Positions 1 through 9,136 of a DNA stretch of 64,000 nt are shown here, piece after piece (positions within the stretch are counted from its first letter, which is position 1; each line of letters starts with the position of its first letter). The notes beneath the pieces are model-generated. The model saw nothing but the letters and a program-made list of their open reading frames with translations. It did not search any database and was not told the DNA's origin. This stretch comes from Spirochaetales bacterium (GTDB lineage Bacteria; Spirochaetota; Spirochaetia; Treponematales; Treponemataceae): the NCBI GenBank assembly GCA_029098225.1, contig JAQXNX010000033.1, positions 62,001 through 126,000 of the forward strand, read 5' to 3'. The position numbers and the translations under genes were made by a program.

Positions 1-293
1 ATGTTTTTATGCAGATTGTAGAAAGTAAAAACAGAGACGGTGTAGAAGCAGACAGACATCAGATTGCCATTTTTGCAGAAGACATGCAGAAATTCCTTCA
101 GGGAATGGAAAAAGCCCTTGATTTTGTTGAAAAAGACCGTAAGACAAAACAGAAAGCTGTAAAAGAAAAGAAAGCTCAGAAAGAATCTGCTGAAGGAAAA
201 AAGATTTACAAAGTTAAAAAGGATTCTACAACTAAAGAAGACGATGGTGTAAAGAGAACAGGACGTGTTCATATTGTAAGCAAAAAGCAATAA
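1..293 (+). CDS. PUR-family (DUF3276) nucleic-acid-binding protein, 3' part only
   Basis: The open frame runs in from the left edge (frame of position 3), so the start codon lies outside the window and the Met at 9 is probably internal. The visible start reads VF-MQIVESKNRDG, which resembles the strand pattern of PUR-alpha-like proteins such as the Borrelia regulator BpuR. It continues with an acidic helix that includes DMQKFLQGMEKALDF. The tail, from about residue 40 of the visible part, is a highly charged Lys/Glu linker typical of the spirochaete and Bacteroidetes versions. Family knowledge: small dimeric RNA/ssDNA-binding regulators. The call rests on this short motif, so the family is likely but the target is unknown. 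The gene ends in a strong terminator 24 nt downstream. Confidence 0.6.
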   Translation, partial: VFMQIVESKNRDGVEADRHQIAIFAEDMQKFLQGMEKALDFVEKDRKTKQKAVKEKKAQKESAEGKKIYKVKKDSTTKEDDGVKRTGRVHIVSKKQ

Positions 294-316
294 ATCTTAA
301 TAAATTCATGTTTCAT

Positions 317-350
317 AAAAAATCCAGGTGTGAAAAACCTGGATTTTTTT
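317..350. terminator. bidirectional rho-independent terminator
   Basis: Perfect 8-bp stem AATCCAGG (321-328) / CCTGGATT (338-345) with a 9-nt loop. It is flanked by an A-run on the left and a T-run on the right, so it can act in both directions. It lies between the convergent PUR-family gene and rnhB; the rnhB stop codon is inside the T-run. Confidence 0.9.
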
Positions 351-945
351 ATACATTAAAACTCAATCTTTGAATTGGTGAAGGACCAATTTTTTTACAT
401 ATTTCTCTATGCAGCTTTGTAGGATATCCCTTATGCTTTGCATAGCCATATTCCGGATAGAGTTTATCCATTTCTATCATATAACGATCACGCTCATTTT
501 TAGCAATAATGCTTGCAGCCATTACACATGGATACTTTGCATCGGCCTTTGGCTCTGCACGACATTCAATCATAACATCAGGAATAAAAGTTCCATCTGC
601 AATTCCAGAAATTACATACTCCTTAAGATCTATATTATTCTTTACAGCCCAATCAGGCAATTTTTTAAGCATTGCTTCACAGGCTTTTTTCATTGCAAGT
701 AAACTAGCCTGTAGAATATTTATTTCATCAATTTTTTTATGATCTATAAAAGCATGTCCATAACAGGCCTTTTCCAAAATTATTTTTTCGGCGGCAATTC
801 GTTTTTTTTCTGAAAGTTTTTTTGAATCATTTAAAATTTCAACAGGAAAATCAAAAGGTAAAATTACACAAGCCGCACTTACAGGACCAGCAAGAGGACC
901 ACGGCCAGCTTCATCAAAACCAGCATAAAGAATTTTAGAAGACAA
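349..945 (-). CDS. rnhB: ribonuclease HII
   Basis: Removes RNA from RNA-DNA hybrids and single ribonucleotides from DNA in the cytoplasm. The 198-residue length is normal for RNase HII. The signature DEAGRGPLAGPV lies near residues 11-22 (first catalytic Asp-Glu pair). It is followed by NDSKKLSEKKR, by GIADGTFIP (a further catalytic Asp), and by the AASIIAKNERDRYM and HKGYPTKLH motifs near the C-terminus. The start codon is TTG at 945, chosen because GAGGGG sits about 10 nt upstream and no in-frame ATG precedes the DEAGRG motif. The start overlaps the end of the upstream gene by 11 nt, which suggests translational coupling. Identification is secure. Confidence 0.97.
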   Translation of the reverse strand: MSSKILYAGFDEAGRGPLAGPVSAACVILPFDFPVEILNDSKKLSEKKRIAAEKIILEKACYGHAFIDHKKIDEINILQASLLAMKKACEAMLKKLPDWAVKNNIDLKEYVISGIADGTFIPDVMIECRAEPKADAKYPCVMAASIIAKNERDRYMIEMDKLYPEYGYAKHKGYPTKLHREICKKIGPSPIQRLSFNV

Positions 946-3076
946 CTATATTATTCCCCTCTTCCATAACACTGCAGTTTTCGTTTTTATAAACACATTG
1001 GGCATTATCAGAAGATTCAATACATACTTTATATGAATTGTTTTTTAAATTTCCCTTTACACTAAATAATTCGGCAATTCGTCCGGTCTTTCCGGTAATT
1101 AAAAATGAATTTTTAATGCAAGAAATATTTCCTTCATTTGCTGAAATTACAACACAGGTATTAGAACTGGCGCTTATCGAAGAATTATTTATATCAATTC
1201 GTGATTTTACAGAAGACAAAAATGAACAATAAGCTTTTGAATTTACAGAAGCAGTCAAAGATGAAATAATAATGATTGAATTATAAGAATCGATTACATT
1301 TGCATTATTTAAATAATTAAATCCCATCGTGCAGTCTTTTATTGAAAGAACAGCATTTTCCAGCTGTAAAACAGAATTTTCTTTTGAAGAAGAATTGATT
1401 ATATTCTGGAAATGAAAATTTGAGAATGAAAAATTTGAACTCTTAAGCTTTAAACTTCCTGAATCCTTAAAAGTTATGGTAGCGTTATTTTCGCCAATAA
1501 AAACAAAATTTGTGTATAGAAGATATTCTTTTGCAATTTCCATATTTCCGCTTACATGGATTGTTGCAGAACGAACATCCTTTAAAACTTCATAAATTTG
1601 TTCGAACTCTGTAAACGGATTTTCTTGTGTTCCTTCGGCATTTTCTGTTAATGCTGAACTATCAAAATAATAGCTTGTCTGATCAATAATTAAACCGTAC
1701 TCAACAGTTTTACTTACATTATCTCCACGCTTTGTATAAGCCTGAACTTTATAATATACAGTTTCTGAATTTCTTGGATTCCAGATTACTGAGAAGGAAT
1801 TTTTTGAAATCTTTTTAAATTCTCCCATCTGTATTTTTTCAAAAAGAGGACTTTTTGGAGTATAGATTTCTTCCGAGCCTGGAACAGGAAAAGGATTACT
1901 GAATGAAATAAAAAGCTCACAATCTTTTGGACAGGAAATTTCTATTTTAGCAGGATTTCTTGAATAAAATGATTTTGCTGAAGAAGAAATTTTTGGAACA
2001 GCCGGTGGCCGTTTATCAATAAAAAATTCTGAAGAAAAGTTTCCCTGATAAATTGAATTAGAATAAATTCCTATCTGTGCCCTTCCTTCAATTTTTTCTC
2101 CAGAAAAAGCATCTATAGAAATTTCATTAAATAATTCAACATTTGTTTTTTTACTGCTCAGGTCTTCTGTTTGATTTTCCCCGGCAGAAAGCAATCCAAG
2201 CATATAAGACGAATCGCCGCTTACAGAAAAAGAAATACTTCCATCTTTATTATTTTTTTTAACAAATTCAGGCTTTGGAGGAAGAACATAAAATTCCACA
2301 GGATTGTCTTCTTTATAATCAACAGGCTGCCAGTAAATTATATGACTTTTACTTCGGTCAATTTTACGGCTTTCCAGTGGCATATACCAGTATTCAGTAT
2401 CAATTTTAAATATTAATGAATCGTCTTCAAAACAAATTGTTTCCCAGTCTTCAATTGAAAATGGGACATCCCTCTTTGTATTTACACCGGCAGACTGCGG
2501 CAATGTTCTTATTATAAAACGATAAAAGTTATTTGAATATTCATCATAAATGGTACATGGGATATATCTGGTCTGAACACAAGACGGATTCAGGCTGAGA
2601 TTTGTTCCCTGTATAAAGTTATCAACATCTGACTGAACAGAGTTTTCCAGAGAATATTTTAATTCATCAGGAATTTCAAGAATTGAACCGGCACTGTAAT
2701 TTATCACTCCGCTATCAAAAAAGGATTGAATAAAATCAAAATAAGAAGCATTTTTTGCACGGTTATTTTGTACTTCGTAATTTATTTCCTGATACTCTTT
2801 ATGTCCATCTTTAAAAACATGAGATATTTTTAAACAGATTTTTCCTGAAATTTCCAGAAGAACTGGAGTTTCATATGCAAAGCCAAAAAGCTCTGGATCA
2901 GATCCATCGACGGAATAGAAAATTTCTCCATCAGTAAAATTTTCTATTACAAGCATCTGCGGATTGGACCAGACACCTTCTGCAGGACTTAAAATTTTTA
3001 TTTGAGAGAAAAGACTAAAATTTAAAAAGAGAAATAAAATTAAAAATATTTTTTTTCTTTTAAAACTTTCAAACAT
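935..3076 (-). CDS. secreted protein with chitobiase-like N-domain and beta-helix C-region
   Basis: A 713-residue exported protein of unknown function. An uncleaved-looking basic start (MFESFKRKK) leads into a hydrophobic core ending LFSQ, a typical treponeme signal peptide without lipobox Cys. Residues about 28-105 (FTDGEIFYSVDGSDPELFG) resemble the chitobiase/beta-hexosaminidase C-terminal Ig-like domain. The last 220 residues have short repeating strands (NFSFSNFHFQNIINSS) like a right-handed parallel beta helix. The start codon overlaps the stop of the upstream phosphoribosyltransferase in an ATGA arrangement, and its own end overlaps rnhB, so the three are probably one transcript. Likely periplasmic or surface-located; the ligand cannot be inferred. 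Confidence 0.75.
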   Translation of the reverse strand: MFESFKRKKIFLILFLFLNFSLFSQIKILSPAEGVWSNPQMLVIENFTDGEIFYSVDGSDPELFGFAYETPVLLEISGKICLKISHVFKDGHKEYQEINYEVQNNRAKNASYFDFIQSFFDSGVINYSAGSILEIPDELKYSLENSVQSDVDNFIQGTNLSLNPSCVQTRYIPCTIYDEYSNNFYRFIIRTLPQSAGVNTKRDVPFSIEDWETICFEDDSLIFKIDTEYWYMPLESRKIDRSKSHIIYWQPVDYKEDNPVEFYVLPPKPEFVKKNNKDGSISFSVSGDSSYMLGLLSAGENQTEDLSSKKTNVELFNEISIDAFSGEKIEGRAQIGIYSNSIYQGNFSSEFFIDKRPPAVPKISSSAKSFYSRNPAKIEISCPKDCELFISFSNPFPVPGSEEIYTPKSPLFEKIQMGEFKKISKNSFSVIWNPRNSETVYYKVQAYTKRGDNVSKTVEYGLIIDQTSYYFDSSALTENAEGTQENPFTEFEQIYEVLKDVRSATIHVSGNMEIAKEYLLYTNFVFIGENNATITFKDSGSLKLKSSNFSFSNFHFQNIINSSSKENSVLQLENAVLSIKDCTMGFNYLNNANVIDSYNSIIIISSLTASVNSKAYCSFLSSVKSRIDINNSSISASSNTCVVISANEGNISCIKNSFLITGKTGRIAELFSVKGNLKNNSYKVCIESSDNAQCVYKNENCSVMEEGNNIVVF

Positions 3077-3696
3077 CAGTCTTTTCCTAAAAACGGCTCC
3101 AGAACATCTTTTAATTCTTCATCTGCATTATAATAATGCTTTTGAAGTTCTTCTTCTGAAAGACCAACAAGCTCATGACTCATATAATGAATCCATCTGT
3201 TTTCCTCAGGAGAATTAATTATAAATTTTCTACAGAAATAATCCGGCTGAATAGGAAGCTGCTCTTTGTAATAGGTGAAATATTTATAATCATGAACGAC
3301 AACTTTTATATCTTCTCTAGGAAGTCCACGACTGTTAATAAGAGTTTCTACAAGGCAGTTAATTGTTCTACCAGAATCAAATATATCATCAATGAGAAGA
3401 ATCTTATCACCAGGACGAAGATTTTCTGGGGGATAGGTCCAGCCATCAATAAATACTTTTGTATGTTGAGCGACATCTGAATAAGAACGTGCAACAACAC
3501 CAGCATATAAAACCGGATGAAATTTTTCAACCTTAGAAATTATTTTAAAATATTCACTAATAACGTTTGCCATATAAGCACCGCCGCGAAGTGAACAATA
3601 AATAACATCGGGAATAAAACCGTCTTTATAAATTTTATGAGCAAGCTTTAAAGCATCATTTCTAACAGTCTCATAAGGCAAAAATTCTTTAATCAT
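3076..3696 (-). CDS. type I phosphoribosyltransferase, hypoxanthine/xanthine-type
   Basis: Cytosolic purine-salvage type enzyme that transfers phosphoribose from PRPP to a base. The PRPP-binding loop LLIDDIFDSGRT is at residues about 100-111, preceded by CSLRGGAYMA, the usual second conserved loop of the HPRT-like branch. The 206-residue length fits, with a C-terminal extension of about 45 residues (ENRWIHYMSHELVGLSEEEL) that is common in treponeme and archaeal-like versions. The substrate base is not decidable from sequence. The ribosome-binding site GGAGGAAGG directly before the ATG is contributed by the end of the palindromic repeat at 3701-3745. It is followed in an ATGA overlap by the secreted beta-helix protein. 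Confidence 0.85.
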   Translation of the reverse strand: MIKEFLPYETVRNDALKLAHKIYKDGFIPDVIYCSLRGGAYMANVISEYFKIISKVEKFHPVLYAGVVARSYSDVAQHTKVFIDGWTYPPENLRPGDKILLIDDIFDSGRTINCLVETLINSRGLPREDIKVVVHDYKYFTYYKEQLPIQPDYFCRKFIINSPEENRWIHYMSHELVGLSEEELQKHYYNADEELKDVLEPFLGKD

Positions 3697-3700
3697 CCTT

Positions 3701-3745
3701 CCTCCAAAACTCCGCGTTTAGCGGGCGCGCATGGATGCGCGATAT
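3701..3745. repeat. palindromic repeat element, copy 1
   Basis: A 45-nt element (cctccaaaactccgcg...) that recurs at 3813-3856 with few changes. It contains the near-perfect hairpin CGCGCAT-GG-ATGCGCG and a smaller CCGC/GCGG stem. Read on the minus strand it ends GCGGAGTTTTGGAGGA, which supplies the Shine-Dalgarno sequence of the phosphoribosyltransferase gene starting at 3696. Confidence 0.9.
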
Positions 3746-3746
3746 C

Positions 3747-3809
3747 GCAGATTTTGACAACGACAAAATCTGCATTTGTAAAAAAGTACAGGGATGTACT
3801 TTTTTACAA
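3747..3809. repeat. two perfect hairpins between the repeat copies
   Basis: First hairpin: GCAGATTTTG (3747-3756) / CAAAATCTGC (3764-3773), 10 bp with a 7-nt loop. Second hairpin: 15-bp perfect stem, TTGTAAAAAAGTACA (3776-3790) and its complement (3795-3809), with loop GGGA. Both lie downstream of clpC on the minus strand. They may work as terminators or as RNA-stability elements, but neither has a clean T-tail. Confidence 0.85.
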
Positions 3810-3812
3810 TAT

Positions 3813-3856
3813 CCTCCAAAACTCCGCGTTAGCGGTTGCGCATGGATGCGCGATAT
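3813..3856. repeat. palindromic repeat element, copy 2
   Basis: Second copy of the element at 3701-3745. It differs by loss of one T in the GTTTAGC segment and by the change GGGCGC to GGTTGC. It also carries the GGAGGA end on the minus strand, although no start codon follows it here. Confidence 0.9.
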
Positions 3857-3876
3857 TTAAATATACCACACAAAAC

Positions 3877-6471
3877 TTATTTTTGCACTAGGCGAAGTTT
3901 CTCTTCTATAATTGACTGACTTTCAATTAAATCAGACTCAAGCTTAACCGAAAGCTTTTCATCAATACAGTCAATTTTAACTTTATTAAACTGCTTATAC
4001 GGCTTAGAAAGAATTTCCATAGAAAGCGGATCTTCAACCTCTTTTCTAAGAAGTCTTTTCATAGGTCTTGCTCCCATAGCAGGATTATAACCATTCTTTA
4101 CAAGATAATCATGAGCCGACTGTGTCAATTCAATTTTTAAGCCTTTCTGTTCTACTCGTTCAGAAAGCTCATTCATTTGAATATCAAGTATTTTAGAAAC
4201 TTCTTCCTTTGAAAGAGCATCAAAAACAATAACATCATCAATTCGATTCATTAATTCCGGGCTAAGGAATTTTTTGAGTTCATTCATTGCATCGCTTTTG
4301 ATTTCGTCATACGACAATACCCCTTCTCTATTTCCAAAGCCAACCCGGCCTTCACTGGTAATCTGTCTTGCCCCCGCATTACTTGTCATAATAATTACAG
4401 TATTGCGGAAATTTACCGTATGACCAAGATTATCAGAAAGCTCACCTTCTTCAAGAAGCTGAAGAAGAAGATTAAATATATCAGGATGAGCTTTTTCAAT
4501 TTCATCTAAGAGAACAACAGAATATGGATGACGTCGGACTTTTTCTGTAAGAACACCACCATCTTCATAACCAATGTATCCTGGAGGTGCACCAACTAAG
4601 CGGCTGGCTGTATGCTTTTCCATAAAATCAGACATATCTATTCTGATTAAAGATTCTTCTGTTCCAAAAAGATATTTAGCAAGAGCCTTTGCAAGCTGAG
4701 TTTTACCGACTCCGGTTGGACCAAGGAAGATAAATGAACCTACAGGATGCTGTGGAGAAGAAATTCCCGCTCTAGCCCGCCTGATTGCCCCAGAAATAAT
4801 ACTGACAGCATTTTCCTGACCAATTACAGTTGAATGAAGTTCCTTTTCCATATTGACAATTCTTTCATTCTCAGATGAAGATAGTTTATGGACTGGAATT
4901 CCCGTCATTTCGCTGATTACATCTTCTACATCGCTGACAGTAACTTTTTTAGCCTTTGAATTAATATTATCCTGCCAGTAGTTTTTGTAAACCTCGAGCG
5001 TATGCTTTAATTCAACAACTTTATCACGTACATAAGCTGCTTTTTCGTAATCCTGTTTTGAAACAAGCTTCTTTTTTTCTTCAATTAATTTTGAAATATC
5101 GCTTTCAAGCTCAGTTAATTCAGTAGGACGAATTTCTTCCAGAATTTTTTTAGCAGCACCGGTTTCGTCCAGAATATCAATAGCTTTATCCGGCAAAACT
5201 TTTTCCGGCACATAGCGTCGCGAAAGTTTTACAATTGCTGGAATTACATCATCTTCATAAATTACATGATGGAAATTTTCGTATTTTTCTTTAATTCCTT
5301 CAAGAATAAGCTGAGTTTCCTTATCGTCTGGTTCTTCAACTTTTACTACCTGAAATCTTCTTTCCAAAGCAAGATCTTTTTCTATATGCTTTGTATATTC
5401 TTTGGTAGTTGTAGCACCGATTATTTGAATTTCTCCACGCGAAAGTGCAGGCTTCATAATATTAGAAGCATCCATTGTTCCTTCCGGACCACCGGCACCG
5501 ATTATTGTATGAAGCTCATCTATAAAAAGAATGATATCCGGATTTTCCTGAAGCTCCTTCATCATTTTTTTCATTCGCTCTTCAAACTCACCACGATATT
5601 TTGTACCGGCAACCATTGCAGCAAGGTCAAGAGAAAGAATACGTTTATTTAAAAGTCCAATTGGAACATTTCCGTCTGCAATATGCTGGGCAAGACCTTC
5701 TACTATTGCAGTTTTTCCAACTCCAGGTTCACCTGTCAAAACCGGATTATTCTTAGTTCTGCGGGAAAGAATCTGAATAACTCTTTTTATTTCTTTATCA
5801 CGGCCAACTACAGGATCGCCTTTATTTTCTTTTGCAATCTTTGTTAAATCGCGGCTATATTCTTCAAGGAAAGATTTTTGCTTTCCATCGTCAGATTTAT
5901 CTTCTTTTTTCTTTTTCTTATCTTTTTCCTGATCAAACACTCCGAATAAACCTCCGCCTTCTCCATCGTTCAAGAGACTTCGGAATATTGAATCGGCAAT
6001 TGTTTCTGCTGCTGTCTGATGAATTGAAGAATAACCTTCATTCTGAAGCTCCATTACAGTAAGCCTTAAGTCTTCTATATTAAAATTCTGTCCTTCAAAA
6101 AAATGAGCTGTAATTCCAGATTCTTCACGAACTGCTGCAAGTAAAAGATGTTCTGTTCCAATGTAATTATTATGCAAGGCAGATGATTCAATGTCTGCAA
6201 TATCTATTAAAAACTGAAATCTTCGGCTTTTTGGAATATCCTGAAGTGTTGGAGAAACAGGATCTTTTTCAAAATGCTCAAGGAGCATTTCTCTCAGAAT
6301 ATCCGGATTCAAATTCAATTTTAATATTGCAGAATATCCGATGCAGGCCTTGTTGTTTAAAATAGCCAGTACAACATGTTCTGGTAAAATCTGTGGGCTT
6401 CCAAGTTTTCTAGCTTCATCCTGTGCGAATATATGAAGCACACGTTTTGCCTTAGGAGACAGGGTTTTCAT
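3877..6471 (-). CDS. clpC: ATP-dependent Clp protease ATP-binding subunit ClpC
   Basis: A HSP100 unfoldase that feeds substrates to ClpP. Double Clp-N domain (residues about 1-140), first AAA+ module with Walker A GEPGVGKT near 247-254 and Walker B LFIDELH, a middle domain holding a UVR-like segment ([19 protein letters not shown]), and a second AAA+ module with GPTGVGKT and [12 protein letters not shown] Lys/Asp-rich linker ([13 protein letters not shown]) lies before the first AAA+ module. The ATG at 6471 is preferred because GAGGAAA precedes it at suitable spacing and LSPKAKRVL is the normal N-terminus; an upstream GTG at 6510 is also possible. The start overlaps mcsB by 20 nt, which gives the mcsA-mcsB-clpC order known from Firmicutes. 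No CtsR gene is visible. Confidence 0.97.
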   Translation of the reverse strand: MKTLSPKAKRVLHIFAQDEARKLGSPQILPEHVVLAILNNKACIGYSAILKLNLNPDILREMLLEHFEKDPVSPTLQDIPKSRRFQFLIDIADIESSALHNNYIGTEHLLLAAVREESGITAHFFEGQNFNIEDLRLTVMELQNEGYSSIHQTAAETIADSIFRSLLNDGEGGGLFGVFDQEKDKKKKKEDKSDDGKQKSFLEEYSRDLTKIAKENKGDPVVGRDKEIKRVIQILSRRTKNNPVLTGEPGVGKTAIVEGLAQHIADGNVPIGLLNKRILSLDLAAMVAGTKYRGEFEERMKKMMKELQENPDIILFIDELHTIIGAGGPEGTMDASNIMKPALSRGEIQIIGATTTKEYTKHIEKDLALERRFQVVKVEEPDDKETQLILEGIKEKYENFHHVIYEDDVIPAIVKLSRRYVPEKVLPDKAIDILDETGAAKKILEEIRPTELTELESDISKLIEEKKKLVSKQDYEKAAYVRDKVVELKHTLEVYKNYWQDNINSKAKKVTVSDVEDVISEMTGIPVHKLSSSENERIVNMEKELHSTVIGQENAVSIISGAIRRARAGISSPQHPVGSFIFLGPTGVGKTQLAKALAKYLFGTEESLIRIDMSDFMEKHTASRLVGAPPGYIGYEDGGVLTEKVRRHPYSVVLLDEIEKAHPDIFNLLLQLLEEGELSDNLGHTVNFRNTVIIMTSNAGARQITSEGRVGFGNREGVLSYDEIKSDAMNELKKFLSPELMNRIDDVIVFDALSKEEVSKILDIQMNELSERVEQKGLKIELTQSAHDYLVKNGYNPAMGARPMKRLLRKEVEDPLSMEILSKPYKQFNKVKIDCIDEKLSVKLESDLIESQSIIEEKLRLVQK

Positions 6472-7549
6472 TCTCAATTTCCTCAAAAGACTGCTGTAAT
6501 AATATTGCACGTAATCTTTGAATTTTTAATGCAATGCTATGCTCAATATCTGCTTCAAAATTAATGTTCTGTTCTTCACACATAATTTTGAGATAGGTAT
6601 CTTTTGTCCTATGAAAAAGGGAATTTAACGATAAATCTGAAATACCTTTGATAAGCTTATGCGAAAGTCCCCACTTTACGGCACAAACGGCATTTACAGC
6701 GTCTTCATAGGTAAGCAACATTGAATACATAGCTTTAGCATAGTTTTGCTTAAAAAGATTCAACACTACGGTAGAATTATTATCGGCAAATTTAGCCCGA
6801 ATCTTGCGTTCTGTATTTAAAATATTTTGAACTGCACCAAGAATGTTAGCCATCTGATCAAATTCTGTGCCGCTAAATGAAAAACTTGTATATAATTCAA
6901 ATATACAGTTATAAAATGCTGCAGGAGTGCCTTCTACAGGCTTAAAAACAGGCCTAAGGCAGAATTTTCCATTCTGAACTAAAGCTATTACATCCTCAAA
7001 ATGACCTGAAAAAATAATTGCCGGTATAAAAAGTCTGAAGGATATTTTTAATCCCGAACCGCAGTCTTTTATATTTGAAGTAAGATATCCAAATTCTACG
7101 TTTGCAGCAAACTGAAGTTTTTTTTGAAGCAGCGAATCGATATTATAGATTTTCTGAATTATATTTTCGCATTCTTTGCCTTCTGAAAAAATACTTAATC
7201 TTATATGATCACGGTTATTTACAAGACAAGAAAAACTATCATCTTCTTCGCTTATATAAATTGAAGAAAAATCTTCATCATTAATAAAACCGTTCATTTT
7301 AAGAATTTCAAAGCTTCTTTCATTCAACTGTTCTTTTTTAAGACCGGTTATTTTTCCAGTTTCATTTAATGCATCGTAAACAAGAGAATCAATTCTTTCT
7401 TTCTCTTCTGGAATTAAATACTGAGGAAATTTAAAATCAGCCAGATTTCGGATTAATCGGGCACGACAAGACAACACAATATCATCATCTTTGCCAGGCT
7501 TAAAAATCCATGAAGAGTCCTTACCCTTCTGTGTAGTTTTTTCTTCCAT
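6452..7549 (-). CDS. mcsB: McsB-like protein arginine kinase homologue, probably degenerate at the active site
   Basis: Homologue of the phosphagen-kinase-fold enzyme that phosphorylates arginines to mark proteins for ClpCP. Recognisable family motifs are SCRARLIRNLADFKFP, DHIRL and GYLTS, together with GSGLK. The ATG at 7549 gives about 365 residues, near the family length; a TTG at 7594 is the alternative. The catalytic signatures are altered. The NEED motif before HIR reads NNRD. The CPTNVGTG loop reads NIKDCGSG, with the reactive Cys moved. The RG-Y-GEG loop reads RPVFKPVEG. The C-terminal RDxxRA phosphoarginine-binding motif is not recognisable (ADIEHSIALK). It overlaps mcsA upstream and clpC downstream, so it is retained in the operon and may be a pseudokinase adaptor. 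Confidence 0.85.
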   Translation of the reverse strand: MEEKTTQKGKDSSWIFKPGKDDDIVLSCRARLIRNLADFKFPQYLIPEEKERIDSLVYDALNETGKITGLKKEQLNERSFEILKMNGFINDEDFSSIYISEEDDSFSCLVNNRDHIRLSIFSEGKECENIIQKIYNIDSLLQKKLQFAANVEFGYLTSNIKDCGSGLKISFRLFIPAIIFSGHFEDVIALVQNGKFCLRPVFKPVEGTPAAFYNCIFELYTSFSFSGTEFDQMANILGAVQNILNTERKIRAKFADNNSTVVLNLFKQNYAKAMYSMLLTYEDAVNAVCAVKWGLSHKLIKGISDLSLNSLFHRTKDTYLKIMCEEQNINFEADIEHSIALKIQRLRAILLQQSFEEIENENPVS

Positions 7550-7832
7550 TTTCCAGTGCCTGCAGATAATCTCTGTATAAAGCTGCCTTTTCAAATTCTT
7601 CGTTATTTACAGCAGCTTCAAGCTTCTGCTGTAAAACCATTTTATCTACTAAAATAGAACGATAACCGGAAACATGAAGCGGCAATGTTCCCTTGTATTT
7701 GCTTTTTACACCAAGCCCTTCCAGAACCTCTCTGAACTCATCTTTAAATTCATAATAGCATTCTGCACAACCGATTTTTTGAGTCTCTACAATTTTGTCA
7801 TAAGTACAGCCGCAACCTTTACAAATTTTCAT
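7521..7832 (-). CDS. mcsA: McsA-like zinc-finger/UVR activator protein
   Basis: Small partner of McsB and ClpC. Residues 4-25 contain paired CxxC elements (CKGCGC and CAEC) that should bind one zinc. Residues about 64-95 form a UVR motif (KLEAAVNNEEFEKAALYRDYL), the segment known to contact ClpC or McsB in related proteins. At 103 residues it is clearly shorter than the roughly 180-residue Bacillus protein and lacks the second zinc module. The start overlaps the stop of the upstream LolE-like permease by 1 nt, and the end overlaps mcsB. This places the stress module at the end of a lipoprotein-export operon. Confidence 0.85.
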   Translation of the reverse strand: MKICKGCGCTYDKIVETQKIGCAECYYEFKDEFREVLEGLGVKSKYKGTLPLHVSGYRSILVDKMVLQQKLEAAVNNEEFEKAALYRDYLQALENGRKNYTEG

Positions 7833-9136
7833 TAGTTTTTCCTTAAAATATCAAGAGGTTTTTCTTTTCCTGCTTTTGAACAAGGTATGAACGTTACTAA
7901 TATACATAATAATAAAGTTAAAAGGCAGATGGCAAGTATCTGACCAAATGAAATTTCAACAGAAATTTTAGAAAGATAATAAGCAGGATCCATTAAGCGA
8001 ACCTCACCCTTGTGAGCAAGTTTTGTAAATAAATTTACAAATTTTTCTATTCCATGTACAAGATAATTTGCACTGTAGCTTATTCCAAGCGCAACAGGAA
8101 TTCCGCATAATAATCCGCCGGAACAGCAGGCAAGAGCCGCAAGTTGAAAAGAAAAAGTAATTCCTCTTGGAGTTGCACCAAGACTTTTTAAAATTGCAAT
8201 TTCTTTTTTTCGTTCCATAACAAGCATTATAATTGCTGAAGAAATATTTACCGATGCTACAAGGACAATCATCATCATCACAAAAACAAGCATAACCTTT
8301 GTAGAAGAAAAATTTTCAAACTCGGCAGTATGGATTTGATCCCAGCGATAAACATTTGCATATTTTCCAAAATACTCATTTACCTTATATTGAGTTTTTA
8401 CAAGCTCAGGCGAAAACGCATCTTCTGTTTCTATCATAACTGAATAAGAAGCATTTTCAAGATACAAAGAAGAATATGCATATTCCATCGGAATAAATAC
8501 CCAGAACTGGTCCAGCTCCTGATATCCTGAAGAAACAATTGCAGCAACACGAAAAGTTGTAAGCTTTGGTGCAATTCGTCCGTTAATTTTTTTTGTTGTA
8601 ATAATCCTGAAATTATCTCCAGCTTTTAATTCAAGCTCTGCTGCCATTTTTTCTCCAATCACAGCATTCTTATCTTCGCCTTCAATAAAATCATTAATGT
8701 TTCCATCTTTTATTTCAAACAGTTCAACAAACCCCTTGTTATTCTTGAAAATATCCTGCTCAAGAGCCCTGATTTGAATTCCGCTTCGTTTTTGTTTTCC
8801 AGCAGCCAGAGCAGAAAGTTCTACCTGAGGGTAAACATTTAAAACTCCATCGACATTTAATAAACCAGAAGAATACTCAATAAACGAATCTTTTGAAGCA
8901 ACTTTTTTTATGTTGGAAGCAACATAAGCCTGAATATGAGATGAAGAAAGATTAATAATTCTTTCTGTCATTCCGCTTATCATTCCGTTTGTGATTCCGA
9001 CTACAACAATAAGAGGAATTATACTGAGCGCAATACAAATCATTGCGCCAAAAAGGCTTTTTCTTGCAGAGGATTTTTTTTCTGTTTTTGGAAAAACCAG
9101 ACTTTTTGCAAAGGCCAGACAAGAAGAAAATGTCAT
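7832..9136 (-). CDS. lolE: LolC/LolE-family lipoprotein-releasing permease
   Basis: Inner-membrane subunit of the LolCDE-type ABC complex that extracts mature lipoproteins toward the outer membrane. It has the family layout: one N-terminal membrane segment (residues about 28-50, LFGAMICIALSIIPLIVVVG), a periplasmic MacB-like domain of about 220 residues, then three membrane segments in the last 170 residues. The cytoplasmic coupling loop MERKKEIAILKSLGATPRGI sits after the second segment, as in FtsX/LolC proteins. It follows lolD with a 4-nt overlap. The choice between LolC and LolE is arbitrary because the window has two permeases of equal length (434 residues). Confidence 0.88.
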   Translation of the reverse strand: MTFSSCLAFAKSLVFPKTEKKSSARKSLFGAMICIALSIIPLIVVVGITNGMISGMTERIINLSSSHIQAYVASNIKKVASKDSFIEYSSGLLNVDGVLNVYPQVELSALAAGKQKRSGIQIRALEQDIFKNNKGFVELFEIKDGNINDFIEGEDKNAVIGEKMAAELELKAGDNFRIITTKKINGRIAPKLTTFRVAAIVSSGYQELDQFWVFIPMEYAYSSLYLENASYSVMIETEDAFSPELVKTQYKVNEYFGKYANVYRWDQIHTAEFENFSSTKVMLVFVMMMIVLVASVNISSAIIMLVMERKKEIAILKSLGATPRGITFSFQLAALACCSGGLLCGIPVALGISYSANYLVHGIEKFVNLFTKLAHKGEVRLMDPAYYLSKISVEISFGQILAICLLTLLLCILVTFIPCSKAGKEKPLDILRKN

